Positions 9,497 to 18,246 of a stretch of 64,000 nt of DNA are shown piece by piece. The DNA is from Streptococcus parasanguinis (GTDB lineage: Bacteria; Bacillota; Bacilli; Lactobacillales; Streptococcaceae). Under the pieces are notes generated by a model. That model was not told the DNA's origin and ran no database searches. It worked only from the letters and a program-made list of their open reading frames with translations. Location: the NCBI RefSeq assembly GCF_901875555.1, contig NZ_CABFMD010000022.1, positions 62,001-126,000 on the forward strand. The letters are read 5' to 3'. Made by a program: the position numbers and the translations under genes. The number at the start of each line of letters is the position of its first letter. Positions within the stretch are counted from its first letter, which is position 1.

Positions 9497-9526
9497 TGGT
9501 ATAATAAAGGGATGAATTTAAGGTGG
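9497..9526 (+). promoter_or_regulatory. Extended -10 promoter and ribosome binding site of the SNF2 helicase gene
   Basis: TGGTATAAT (hexamer 9500-9505) is a consensus extended -10 box; no good -35 is visible. AAGGTGG at 9520-9526 is the ribosome binding site, which favours ATG 9532 over GTG 9523. Confidence 0.7.
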
Positions 9527-9531
9527 TAAAC

Positions 9532-12500
9532 ATGGCAAAATTAATCCCTGGGAAGGTTCGTTCACAAGGGAGCCTTCTCTATGAAGCTGGGAAAGTTTCC
9601 CTTCAGGAAGTAAAAGAAAAATACCTGTATTTTCGGGTGGAAGAAGAAAGCTTGCGGTACAGTTTGGACGACGATGCCGTTTTTTGTAGCTGTGCTTTCT
9701 TTCAAAAGAAAAAATTCTGTACGCATCTAGCAGCTGTGGAAGCTTTTTTGAAGAATGATGACAGTGGGAAAGTAGCTCTTGCAAGTCTTGAAGAAGATGC
9801 CACTGCGACAGAGGAAACTCAGGAGAAGGTCTCTTTTGGAAGTTTATTTTTAGATCAGGTTCTTCCAAAAATCGAGAAAAAAGAAACCCGCTATGTCTTA
9901 TCGGCCGTTGGGCAGGAGGATGAATACTCTGGTCATTTCTTGTGGACCCTACGCATTCGTCGCTTGCCAGACGAACGTTCTTATGTGATTAGAGATGTGC
10001 TAGCTTTTTTGCAGACCCTTCAGAAAGAAGGCCACTTTGCAATTGGCAAAAGTTATTATGAACCTATTTCTTACTTAGAATTTGATGAGCCTAGTCAGGA
10101 TGTGATCGATTTCCTACAGGGCTTGGTCACAGATAGTGGATCGAAAGAGCAAGATTTCTTTCCCAATGCTGGGCGCCATCTTTATTTTCCACCTACTCTT
10201 TTTGAAGAAGCTGTGGAATTACTGATGAATTTGGACTCTTTTCTCCTACAATATAGCTTGTATGATTTTTCAGGGGTCTATTTTCAGGATGTCCATGGGG
10301 AGGAAGATCTCTTTCATTTTCAGGTGGAAGACCATGGTGATTTTTACGAATTGATCATTACGGAGCCACAAGTGAAGGTTGTTGAGTCTGCTGTTTACCT
10401 GTTTCGAAATGGTGTCTTCTATCACCTGACGCCCCAACAGCGTACCTTATGGAAGGCCATCCAAGATCTTCCAATGGATCAGGATCGCAAAAAACGCCTG
10501 CATTTTGATCCAACGGACCAGACCAAACTTTCCTATAGTTTAAAAGAGTTCAAAAAACTGGGGCAAATAACAGCACCGACCAGCTTTTTAATCCACGATT
10601 TCACTCCAGAATTTCATTTTGATCTAGCACAGGACCAGACTGTTTTACTAGATGTGGTTTTCCAATACCAGGATCGTGTGGTAACCACACGTGAGGAGCT
10701 CCTTAACCTTCCTTATTCAAGTGATTTCGATAAGGAGCAAGAAGTCTTTTCAACCATGCTAGCAGCAGGGTTTACGGATGATTTTTCTTCTCAAAGAAGT
10801 CCTTTATCAAGCGAGCAAATCTATCCATTCTTTCATCAACAGATCCCGACTTTTGAAGCCTTAGGGGAGGTCATCCTCTCGGATAGCCTTTTAGATCTTT
10901 ATCAAGTGGAGCGTCCAAAAATTGATGTTAAAACCAATGGCAGTCTACTGGAAATTGGCTTCGACTTTGAAAGTGTAGATCCAGCTGAAGTGGACCAGGT
11001 CCTCAAAGCTTTGGTGGGACAAGAAGATTATTTTGTCAGCCCTACAGGGAAGGTCCTTGTTTTTGATGAAGAAACCAAGAAGATCAGTCGAGCCTTAGCA
11101 GATCTGCGAGCTAAAATGAGCAAGGGTGGGAAACTACAAGCCCGCCGGATTGCTGCTTACCAGCTATCTGATTTGTTAGCAGATCAAGACAATGTTCATT
11201 TTTCAGAAGAATTTCGAAATTTAGCTCATGATCTGACTTATCCAGAAGATTATAACCTCCCTCAGATGACAATCCAAGCGACCCTAAGGGATTACCAAGA
11301 AACAGGGGTCAAATGGTTCTCCATGCTAAATCATTATGGTTTTGGTGGTATTTTAGCGGATGATATGGGGCTTGGAAAAACCCTGCAGACCATTTCCTTT
11401 TTGACCAGTGTTGCAAAAGAAGAAACTAAAATCTTGATTCTAGCTCCGTCTAGTCTCATCTACAACTGGAAACAAGAATTTTCAAAATTTGCTCCTCAGA
11501 TGGAAGTGGCAGTGGTCTATGGTCTCAAGCAACATCGCGATGAACTCATCGCAACCAATCCTCAAGTAGTCATCACTAGTTACGCTTCTTTCCGTCAAGA
11601 TGTGGAGGAATATCAGAAGAATCAGTATGAGTACTTGATCCTAGATGAAGCCCAGGTTATGAAAAATGCCCAAACCAAGATTGCCCAACACTTGCGTGGC
11701 TTTGATGTGCCACATGTGTTTGCCCTATCTGGGACACCGATTGAAAATCATGTAGGAGAACTCTGGTCTATTTTCCAAATTGTCCTTCCAGGTCTGTTTC
11801 CGGCTAAAAAAGAATTTCAAAAATTGAGTCCTGAGACCATTGCGCGATTTGTCAAACCTTTCGTCATGAGACGGAAAAAAACAGAGGTCCTTCAAGAATT
11901 ACCAGACTTGATCGAAACCATCTATCACAATGAGTTGGATGAAGCTCAAAAAACGATCTATTTGGCCCAATTAAAGCAGATTCAAGATCGAGTAAGAACG
12001 TCAAGTGATGAAGAATTAAACAGAAGCAAGGTAGAAATTTTGTCTGGTCTCATGCGTTTGCGCCAAATTTGTGATACACCGGCCCTCTTTATGGAGGACT
12101 ACCAAGGTGAAAGTGGTAAATTAGAAAGTCTTCGAGACCTGCTGGCGCAAATCCAGGATAGCAATCATCGTGTCCTCATCTTCTCCCAATTTAGAGGCAT
12201 GTTGGATATTCTGGAGAAGGAGATTAACCAGCTCGGCATGACTTCCTTTAAAATCACGGGTTCCACCCCGGCTAAAGATCGTCAAGAAATGACCAATGCC
12301 TTTAATGATGGAGAGCGCCATGCTTTTCTTATTTCTTTGAAGGCAGGAGGAGTCGGATTGAACCTCACTGGAGCCGATACCGTCATCTTAGTCGATTTGT
12401 GGTGGAATCCTGCCGTGGAAGATCAGGCGATCGGCCGTGCCCACCGGATGGGGCAAGACCAAAATGTAGAAGTCTACCGAATGATTACCAGAGGGACCAT

Positions 12501-12630
12501 TGAAGAAAAAATCCAAGAGCTTCAAGCTTCTAAAAGACACTTGGTCTCAACGATTCTGGATGGAACGGAAACACGTTCCAGTCTATCTGTGGAAGAAATT
12601 CGTGAGATTCTTGGAATTCAATCGGAATAA
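9532..12630 (+). CDS. SNF2-family DEAD/DEAH helicase with SWIM zinc finger
   Basis: A 1032-residue Swi2/Snf2 translocase. It carries an N-terminal SWIM zinc finger (CSCAFF...CTH at about residues 45-65), a bacterial SNF2-associated middle region, then the helicase core. Motif I is ADDMGLGKT near 610, motif II is LDEAQ near 703, and the C-terminal helicase half has SLKAGGVGLNLTGAD and QAIGRAHRMGQ. The family moves along duplex DNA and remodels protein-DNA complexes; the target in streptococci is not established. It sits in front of murC as in related genomes. Confidence 0.92.
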   Translation: MAKLIPGKVRSQGSLLYEAGKVSLQEVKEKYLYFRVEEESLRYSLDDDAVFCSCAFFQKKKFCTHLAAVEAFLKNDDSGKVALASLEEDATATEETQEKVSFGSLFLDQVLPKIEKKETRYVLSAVGQEDEYSGHFLWTLRIRRLPDERSYVIRDVLAFLQTLQKEGHFAIGKSYYEPISYLEFDEPSQDVIDFLQGLVTDSGSKEQDFFPNAGRHLYFPPTLFEEAVELLMNLDSFLLQYSLYDFSGVYFQDVHGEEDLFHFQVEDHGDFYELIITEPQVKVVESAVYLFRNGVFYHLTPQQRTLWKAIQDLPMDQDRKKRLHFDPTDQTKLSYSLKEFKKLGQITAPTSFLIHDFTPEFHFDLAQDQTVLLDVVFQYQDRVVTTREELLNLPYSSDFDKEQEVFSTMLAAGFTDDFSSQRSPLSSEQIYPFFHQQIPTFEALGEVILSDSLLDLYQVERPKIDVKTNGSLLEIGFDFESVDPAEVDQVLKALVGQEDYFVSPTGKVLVFDEETKKISRALADLRAKMSKGGKLQARRIAAYQLSDLLADQDNVHFSEEFRNLAHDLTYPEDYNLPQMTIQATLRDYQETGVKWFSMLNHYGFGGILADDMGLGKTLQTISFLTSVAKEETKILILAPSSLIYNWKQEFSKFAPQMEVAVVYGLKQHRDELIATNPQVVITSYASFRQDVEEYQKNQYEYLILDEAQVMKNAQTKIAQHLRGFDVPHVFALSGTPIENHVGELWSIFQIVLPGLFPAKKEFQKLSPETIARFVKPFVMRRKKTEVLQELPDLIETIYHNELDEAQKTIYLAQLKQIQDRVRTSSDEELNRSKVEILSGLMRLRQICDTPALFMEDYQGESGKLESLRDLLAQIQDSNHRVLIFSQFRGMLDILEKEINQLGMTSFKITGSTPAKDRQEMTNAFNDGERHAFLISLKAGGVGLNLTGADTVILVDLWWNPAVEDQAIGRAHRMGQDQNVEVYRMITRGTIEEKIQELQASKRHLVSTILDGTETRSSLSVEEIREILGIQSE

Positions 12631-12685
12631 CTTGAAAAATTCTGTGAATAGTTTATAATTAATGGAGTGTCGAAAGGAAGAAAGC

Positions 12686-13336
12686 ATGACAGAAAAATAT
12701 TTTCCTCAAGTAGGGGATAATGAGTTGATGTTAACGGAGATGCCCCATATGAACCTGTACGATGATTCAGATTTGATCAGTAACATTACAGGCGACTATG
12801 TGGATAAAAATTATTTGGAGTGGCAACCGATTGCTGAAAATACCAAACCTAAGCATCCTTACCATCAACTGCTAGAGGAGCCTCTACCAAAAAGACGTCC
12901 TGTTAGAAAACCGGATTTTAAAGAACCGATAGATAAGAAAAGCCCAGCCAATCGCTATGCAGAAGAAGCAAGAGAGCGGGCGCGTGAGGATCTGAAAAAG
13001 AAACGCACTGCACCTTATCTGACTACAGATCCATCCGCTACAACGGCCAATCGAAAAAAAACGTTCATTTCAGAGCGCAAATCTACGCAACCAACGGCTC
13101 CTTTTCAAAAAGAAAACCCTGGCGAATTATTGAAGTACAGTAAACGATTGCGACAAGATCAGTTGATTCTTGCAGAGTTCGAATCTGCAGAAGAACCGGA
13201 AGTGGCAGAACCTACTGAAAAGAAAAACAATTATGATTTCTTAAAGACCAGCCAAATATACAATAAAGATCAGCACAAGTTGAAACCACAGCCGATCAAG
13301 CAAGAATTGGATTTAACCCATCTAGATCAAGAATAA
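12686..13336 (+). CDS. Conserved streptococcal protein upstream of murC, function unknown
   Basis: A 216-residue soluble protein rich in Lys, Glu and Pro with no signal peptide, membrane helix or recognised domain. It looks largely disordered, apart from a short N-terminal MTEKYFPQVGDNELMLTEMPHM block and a C-terminal NNYDFLKTSQIYN segment that may be docking motifs. ATG 12686 is chosen because GAAAGGAAG lies just before it; an in-frame ATG at 12662 lacks one. It ends 9 nt before murC and is probably co-transcribed with it, hinting at a cell-wall or division role, but this is only context. Confidence 0.75.
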   Translation: MTEKYFPQVGDNELMLTEMPHMNLYDDSDLISNITGDYVDKNYLEWQPIAENTKPKHPYHQLLEEPLPKRRPVRKPDFKEPIDKKSPANRYAEEARERAREDLKKKRTAPYLTTDPSATTANRKKTFISERKSTQPTAPFQKENPGELLKYSKRLRQDQLILAEFESAEEPEVAEPTEKKNNYDFLKTSQIYNKDQHKLKPQPIKQELDLTHLDQE

Positions 13337-13345
13337 GGAGAAAAC

Positions 13346-14680
13346 ATGTCTAACACATACCATTTTATTGGAATTAAAGGAGCAGGGATGAGTGCTTTAG
13401 CTCTCATGCTTCATCAAATGGGACATACGGTTCAAGGGTCAGATGTTGAGAAGTATTACTTTACGCAACGTGGCTTGGAACAAGCAGGAATTCAAATTTA
13501 TCCATTTGATGTGAAAAATTTGGAAGGTGACAAGATCCTCATTGCCGGGAATGCTTTCCGTCCAGATAACAATGTGGAAATTGCTTATGCAGATGAGCAT
13601 GGCCTAACCTATAAACGCTACCATGAATTTCTTGGTGAATTTATGCGTGACTTCGTCAGCATGGGGGTTGCCGGAGCACACGGAAAAACCTCAACAACAG
13701 GGATGCTTTCTCACGTCTTATCAAATATCACCGACACCAGTTACTTGATCGGAGATGGGACTGGTCGTGGTTCTGCCGCAGCCAAATACTTTGTCTTCGA
13801 ATCAGATGAGTACGAACGTCACTTTATGCCTTACCATCCAGAGTACAGCATTATCACCAATATTGATTTTGACCACCCAGACTACTTTACGAGCTTGGAA
13901 GATGTCTTTAATGCCTTTAACGATTATGCCAAACAAATCAGTAAGGGTCTCTTCATCTACGGAGAAGACAAGGAGTTGCGTCGGATTACCTCTGAAGCAC
14001 CGATCTATTACTATGGTTTTGACAAGGAAAACAATGATTTTGTTGCGAGCAACCTACTTCGTTCCACAACCGGATCAACCTTTAGCGTGCATTACCATGG
14101 GGAAGATTTGGGTCAATTCCATATTCCAACCTTTGGTCGCCACAATATCATGAATGCGACAGCTGTCATTGGCTTGCTGTACATTGCTGGCTTTGACTTG
14201 AACCTTGTTCGCGAACATTTGAAGACCTTCGCAGGAGTGAAACGCCGGTTCACTGAAAAGGTGGTCAATGGAACCGTCATTATTGATGACTTTGCGCATC
14301 ATCCAACGGAAATTATTGCAACCTTGGATGCGGCCCGTCAAAAATACCCAAGTAAAGAGATTGTGGCCATTTTCCAACCACATACCTTTACACGGACCAT
14401 TGCCTTGTTAGATGAATTTGCAGAAGCATTGAATCAAGCAGATGCTGTTTACTTGGCACAGATCTATGGTTCTGCACGTGAAGTCGATCACGGCGATGTG
14501 AAAGTTGAAGATTTGGAAGCAAAAATTGTCAAACGTTCAGCGATTATTACAGCTGAGAATGTTTCTCCTCTTCTTGACCATGACAATGCGGTCTATGTCT
14601 TTATGGGAGCTGGGGATATTCAAACCTATGAATACTCATTTGAGCGTTTATTATCTAGTTTGACACATAGTGTACAATAA
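13346..14680 (+). CDS. murC: UDP-N-acetylmuramate--L-alanine ligase
   Basis: MurC adds L-alanine to UDP-MurNAc, the first amino acid of the peptidoglycan stem, in the cytoplasm using ATP. The 444-residue protein starts [15 protein letters not shown] (UDP-binding Rossmann loop), has the ATP loop [10 protein letters not shown] near 112-121, [10 protein letters not shown], and the ligase C-terminal domain with [10 protein letters not shown] and [15 protein letters not shown] lies 6-7 nt before the ATG. A strong terminator follows. Confidence 0.98.
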   Translation: MSNTYHFIGIKGAGMSALALMLHQMGHTVQGSDVEKYYFTQRGLEQAGIQIYPFDVKNLEGDKILIAGNAFRPDNNVEIAYADEHGLTYKRYHEFLGEFMRDFVSMGVAGAHGKTSTTGMLSHVLSNITDTSYLIGDGTGRGSAAAKYFVFESDEYERHFMPYHPEYSIITNIDFDHPDYFTSLEDVFNAFNDYAKQISKGLFIYGEDKELRRITSEAPIYYYGFDKENNDFVASNLLRSTTGSTFSVHYHGEDLGQFHIPTFGRHNIMNATAVIGLLYIAGFDLNLVREHLKTFAGVKRRFTEKVVNGTVIIDDFAHHPTEIIATLDAARQKYPSKEIVAIFQPHTFTRTIALLDEFAEALNQADAVYLAQIYGSAREVDHGDVKVEDLEAKIVKRSAIITAENVSPLLDHDNAVYVFMGAGDIQTYEYSFERLLSSLTHSVQ

Positions 14681-14687
14681 GAGATGA

Positions 14688-14724
14688 TTGAGTCTGGAAT
14701 CGATTGGTTCCAGACTCAAATTTA
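14688..14724 (+). terminator. murC terminator
   Basis: TTGAGTCTGGAA pairs perfectly with TTCCAGACTCAA, followed by an AT-rich tract. Confidence 0.88.
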
Positions 14725-14761
14725 TCTGTCCACTGAAGGAGTATAAGATGAGGAAAGCAGG

Positions 14762-15178
14762 ATGATGATTCGAGCAATCACCCCAGCTGATCAAGAACAG
14801 CTGCTGTTGCTAGAAGAAGAACTTCATGACAATGAAGGAAAGGAGCACAGGACCACTCTTGAGGAAGCGCTAGGTTCGAAGGAAGCCATTTCTTTGCTTG
14901 CAGAGCAGGGTGGCGATGTGGTGGCTTACTTGTTGGCAACAGAAGACCAGCATTTAAAAGGAGACCTAATCGTATTGCGATTAGCAGTGAGGCCAGCCTT
15001 TCAAGGTCAAGGATATGGTGCTATTTTAATCGCTGCTTTAAAAGATGTAGCTGTTCAAAAGGAAAAGAAAGCCATTTGTATCGATTGTTCAGAAGACTTA
15101 CTTTCTTACTTTGCCCAGCAAGGATTTCGAGATGAAGCTGAGTTTGATCGAGGTGTCCATATGGTTTGGGAACGATAG
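14762..15178 (+). CDS. GNAT family N-acetyltransferase
   Basis: A 138-residue GCN5-related acetyltransferase. The acetyl-CoA loop is RPAFQGQGYGAILI (about residues 79-92), preceded by the beta-4 strand LIVLRLAV; the N-terminus MIRAITPADQEQLLLLEEEL is typical. The acceptor is unknown. Start choice is between overlapping ATGs at 14762 and 14765. A stronger ribosome binding site (GAAGGAG) serves ATG 14748, which opens only a 5-codon frame MRKAG whose stop overlaps this start, suggesting coupled reinitiation. It forms a pair with the next GNAT gene. Confidence 0.85.
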   Translation: MMIRAITPADQEQLLLLEEELHDNEGKEHRTTLEEALGSKEAISLLAEQGGDVVAYLLATEDQHLKGDLIVLRLAVRPAFQGQGYGAILIAALKDVAVQKEKKAICIDCSEDLLSYFAQQGFRDEAEFDRGVHMVWER

Positions 15179-15190
15179 AAGGAGTAGATG

Positions 15191-15700
15191 ATGAAAGAAA
15201 AGATTCACATTCGACAAGCTGAGCTGCAAGATTTGGATGCGATCGAGCGCATTGAGCTTGAGAATTTCTCAGAAGAAGAAGCGATTGCGCGTGAGATTTT
15301 AAAAGATCACATTGAAGCCATTCGCTCAACTTTTCTTGTAGCAGAGTGTCAAGGTCAGATTTTAGGGTATTTAGAAGGACCTGTTAGACCAGAGCGCTAT
15401 TTGATCGATTCCTCTTTTTCAAAGGTTGAAGATCTAAGCCATTTAGAAAAGGGCTTTATTTCCATTACGAGTCTATCCATTGCTAAAGAAGCCCAAGGAC
15501 TTGGAGTAGGAACCCTTTTACTTGAAGCGATGAAAGAGATCGCGATTAAGGATGGCCGTCAAGGGATCAATTTGACCTGTCATGATTATTTGATTCCTTA
15601 TTACGAGAAGCAAGGATTTACCAATGAGGGGCTTTCAAAATCCCAATATGCGGGTGAAGTTTGGTACAATCTGGTCTGGGAAAATGAAAACCTTGATTAA
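15191..15700 (+). CDS. GNAT family N-acetyltransferase
   Basis: A second acetyltransferase, 169 aa, whose acetyl-CoA loop is KEAQGLGVGTLLLEAM (about residues 99-114), with IRQAELQDLDAIERIE at the N-terminus. It starts 12 nt after the first GNAT gene; AAGGAG is better spaced to ATG 15191 than to the adjacent ATG 15188. Paired GNAT genes between murC and mltG are conserved in this genus, but their acceptors are not known. Confidence 0.87.
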   Translation: MKEKIHIRQAELQDLDAIERIELENFSEEEAIAREILKDHIEAIRSTFLVAECQGQILGYLEGPVRPERYLIDSSFSKVEDLSHLEKGFISITSLSIAKEAQGLGVGTLLLEAMKEIAIKDGRQGINLTCHDYLIPYYEKQGFTNEGLSKSQYAGEVWYNLVWENENLD

Positions 15701-15732
15701 ATAGGTATTTTAAAGAAGAAGGGCAATTTGTA

Positions 15733-15785
15733 TTGCTTTTCTAAATCTTTTAAGATATAATATTAAGGATTATGATGAGGGAGGT
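15733..15785 (+). promoter_or_regulatory. mltG promoter and ribosome binding site
   Basis: -35 TTGCTT (15733-15738) and -10 TATAAT (15756-15761) are 17 bp apart. AGGGAGGT at 15778-15785 lies 7 nt before a TTG at 15793, so the real start is probably TTG rather than the upstream ATGs, which fall on top of the start site. Confidence 0.75.
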
Positions 15786-15792
15786 CAATTAT

Positions 15793-17286
15793 TTGACTGA
15801 TAAATCACAAGACAGTGAGAAGTTATTAAGCTTCAAAGAGCAGATCCTCAGAGACTTAGAAGAGGCCAATGAGCAACTTCTAAAGATTGAAAAAGAGTAT
15901 GATCTACCTGATCGAAGCATTGAAACCCCTTCTTCACTGAAAGAGGAGGAGGAAGAAACACCACCTCCAAAAGAAAAAGCTGTTGTGGCTCCCACAGAAG
16001 AACCAGTGGAGCCAGAAAAGGCGAATCCTATTGTTGAAGAAAAGAGTGAGTCCTCAAAGCCTGCTCCAAAAGAACCAAGTCAGGAACCGGTAGAGGAAAG
16101 CTTATCACGCTCTTCTCGTAACCAGCGCCAACAAAAACAAAAGAAACAAAATAAAATCGCTAAACGAATTGTGCGGACAGTGGTCAGCCTTTTGCTGATT
16201 GTGATCGTGGCTACAGGGATCTTTGCAGTGACCTATATCCATTCGGCTGTTAAGCCAATGGATAAAAATGCAACAGAATTCGTGACGGTTGAGATTCCAG
16301 CAGGTTCAAGTAATCGTGAGATTGGCGCGATCCTTGAGAAAAAAGGACTCGTGAAAAATGGTCAGTTCTTTAATTACTATACCAAGTTCAAGAACTATAG
16401 CAATTTCAAATCTGGTTATTTCAACCTTCAAAAGAGCATGGATCTAGAAACCATCATCCAAAAACTGCAGGAAGAGGGGACTAAAACTCCTCAGGCTCCA
16501 GTTCTTGGGAAGGTGACGATTCCAGAAGGTTATACGATCGACCAGATTGCGACGGCTATCACCGCTGATGTCTCCACTAAGAAGGCAGGCAAGACTCCAT
16601 TTAAGAAAGAAGATTTCTTGAAGGCTGTCCAAGACGATGCCTTTATTGAGAAGATGGTGGCCAAATATCCTAAGCTCTTGGCTAATCTGCCAAGTAAGGA
16701 TTCTGGTGTTCGCTACCGTTTAGAAGGTTATCTCTTCCCAGCAACTTATAACTATGGGAAAGAAACCACAGTGAAAGAAATGATCGATCAGATGCTTGCG
16801 GCAATGGATCAAAACTTAACCCCGTATTATGAAACGCTTGAGAGCAAAAACATCAATGTGAACGAAGTATTGACTCTTGCTTCCTTGGTTGAAAAAGAAG
16901 GGGCGACAGATCAAGACCGCAAAGACATCGCAAGTGTCTTCTATAACCGCTTGAACCAAGATATGCCTTTGCAAAGTAATATTGCAATTCTTTATGCAGA
17001 AGGGAAACTTGGTCAAAAGACGACCTTAAAAGAAGATGCAACGATCGATACAGAGCTGGATTCACCTTATAATATTTATAAGAATACCGGCTTGATGCCT
17101 GGCCCAGTGGATAACCCTGGAGTATCAGCGATCGAAGCAGCGGTGAACCCAAGTAAGACAGACTACTTGTATTTTGTCGCAAATGTTGAAAATGGTGAAG
17201 TCTTCTTCGCTAAGACATACGAAGAACACAATAAAAATGTTGAAGAACACGTCAATAGTAAATTGACACAAGCAAGTTCAAACTAG
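15793..17286 (+). CDS. mltG: Endolytic murein transglycosylase MltG
   Basis: A membrane-anchored lytic transglycosylase that cuts nascent glycan strands and is tied to peripheral wall synthesis in pneumococcus. The 497-residue protein has a cytoplasmic N-terminal region rich in Glu/Pro (about 1-110), one membrane helix (VVSLLLIVIVATGIFAVTYI), a LysM-like domain (VTIPEGYTIDQIATAI) and the YceG catalytic domain, with the catalytic Glu in LASLVEKEG and the PYNIYKNTGLMPGPVDNP block. TTG 15793 gives MTDKSQDSEKLLSFKEQILRDL, close to known MltG starts. A terminator separates it from greA. Confidence 0.93.
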   Translation: MTDKSQDSEKLLSFKEQILRDLEEANEQLLKIEKEYDLPDRSIETPSSLKEEEEETPPPKEKAVVAPTEEPVEPEKANPIVEEKSESSKPAPKEPSQEPVEESLSRSSRNQRQQKQKKQNKIAKRIVRTVVSLLLIVIVATGIFAVTYIHSAVKPMDKNATEFVTVEIPAGSSNREIGAILEKKGLVKNGQFFNYYTKFKNYSNFKSGYFNLQKSMDLETIIQKLQEEGTKTPQAPVLGKVTIPEGYTIDQIATAITADVSTKKAGKTPFKKEDFLKAVQDDAFIEKMVAKYPKLLANLPSKDSGVRYRLEGYLFPATYNYGKETTVKEMIDQMLAAMDQNLTPYYETLESKNINVNEVLTLASLVEKEGATDQDRKDIASVFYNRLNQDMPLQSNIAILYAEGKLGQKTTLKEDATIDTELDSPYNIYKNTGLMPGPVDNPGVSAIEAAVNPSKTDYLYFVANVENGEVFFAKTYEEHNKNVEEHVNSKLTQASSN

Positions 17287-17316
17287 AAAAAGCATGTGGC
17301 GCGTCCACAGCTTTTT
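17287..17316 (+). terminator. Terminator between mltG and greA
   Basis: AAAAAGC, TGTGG / CCACA and GCTTTTT form a stem with one bulged A and a T tract. The greA ribosome binding site follows within 25 nt. Confidence 0.75.
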
Positions 17317-17343
17317 CATTCAAATAATAGAAAGAGAAGAAAC

Positions 17344-17826
17344 ATGGCAGAAAAAACATACCCAATGACCCTAGCAGAAAAAGAAAAATTAGAACTAGAA
17401 TTAGAAGAATTGAAATTGGTCCGTCGACCTGAAGTCGTCGAACGGATCAAGATCGCTCGCTCATATGGTGACCTCTCAGAAAACTCTGAGTATGAAGCAG
17501 CAAAAGATGAGCAAGCCTTTGTGGAAGGTCAAATCTCTAGCTTGGAAACAAAAATCCGTTATGCAGAAATCGTCGATAGTGATGCTGTTGCAGTAGACGA
17601 AGTTGCGATCGGAAAAACTGTTACAGTCCAAGAAGTTGGCGAAACAGATGAAGAAGTATACAGCATCGTCGGTTCAGCAGGGGCAGATGCCTTTGCAGGG
17701 AAGATCTCTAACGAAAGCCCAATCGGTCAAGCATTGATTGGTAAGAAGACAGGTGACGTTGTCACTGTTGAAACACCAGCTGGAAGCTACCAAGTGAAAA
17801 TTTTGAACGTAGAAAAAACAGCGTAA
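17344..17826 (+). CDS. greA: Transcription elongation factor GreA
   Basis: GreA enters the secondary channel of RNA polymerase and stimulates cleavage of backtracked transcripts. The 160-residue protein has an N-terminal coiled coil with the catalytic acidic tip ([20 protein letters not shown]) and a C-terminal FKBP-like domain ending [24 protein letters not shown] 17344 follows AAAGAGAAGAA; an in-frame upstream ATG at 17296 lies in the terminator region and adds residues not usual for GreA. Confidence 0.98.
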   Translation: MAEKTYPMTLAEKEKLELELEELKLVRRPEVVERIKIARSYGDLSENSEYEAAKDEQAFVEGQISSLETKIRYAEIVDSDAVAVDEVAIGKTVTVQEVGETDEEVYSIVGSAGADAFAGKISNESPIGQALIGKKTGDVVTVETPAGSYQVKILNVEKTA

Positions 17827-17834
17827 CTATAAAA

Positions 17835-17859
17835 GCAGGCTCTTCAAGAGGGCCTGTTT
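17835..17859 (+). terminator. greA terminator, left copy
   Basis: A hairpin (CAGGC...GCCTG with inner CTCTT/AAGAG) followed by only three Ts. The same 25 bp recur at 18097-18121, where the T tract is longer. Confidence 0.75.
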
Positions 17860-17861
17860 CA

Positions 17862-18022
17862 GATTAAAGACAAAGTCCTCTTAGAACCTTTCCTTAAGTG
17901 AGTACGGACGTCAGCGAACTTCTACGAAGTTCCATGACTTAGTTTTGAACCTAAGGTTTCAAAACTCCCCTAGTGCCTGAAACATAATTGTTTCAGGCAC
18001 TTTTCTCACGGCGGAAAGTTTC
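17862..18022. repeat. Structured intergenic repeat, family 1, copy A
   Basis: About 160 bp nearly identical to 62468-62625. The ends are inverted (CTTTCCTTAAGTGAG near 17889 and CTCACGGCGGAAAG near 18005), and at least three hairpins lie inside: GAACTTC/GAAGTTC, AGTTTTGAA/TTTCAAAACT and AGTGCCTGAAAC/GTTTCAGGCACT. No reading frame is present. It lies between the convergent genes greA and yidC and between two copies of the greA terminator, as an inserted MITE-like element might. Confidence 0.85.
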
Positions 18023-18096
18023 GGTATCTGCTCTATAAACCTAATAGTTTATATCATTTTATTTTTTAACATTACTTAGGTAAAAACGGTCTTAAC

Positions 18097-18125
18097 GCAG
18101 GCTCTTCAAGAGGGCCTGTTTTTTG
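18097..18125 (+). terminator. greA terminator, right copy
   Basis: An exact 25-bp copy of 17835-17859 followed by six Ts, making it the more complete terminator. It lies beyond repeat copy A. Confidence 0.85.
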
Positions 18126-18181
18126 TGCTCTTAATCTTCTTGTGAGAGTAAAAATTCTTCGTTGACTGACTGACCGGTATC

Positions 18182-18212
18182 AAAAAAACACTTGAACCCC
18201 TGGGTTCAAGTG
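18182..18212 (-). terminator. yidC terminator
   Basis: On the minus strand CACTTGAACC and GGTTCAAGTG form a perfect stem followed by seven Ts. Confidence 0.93.
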
Positions 18213-18246
18213 CTGCTCTATTTCTCCTAGAATTTAGTAGTTTGTA

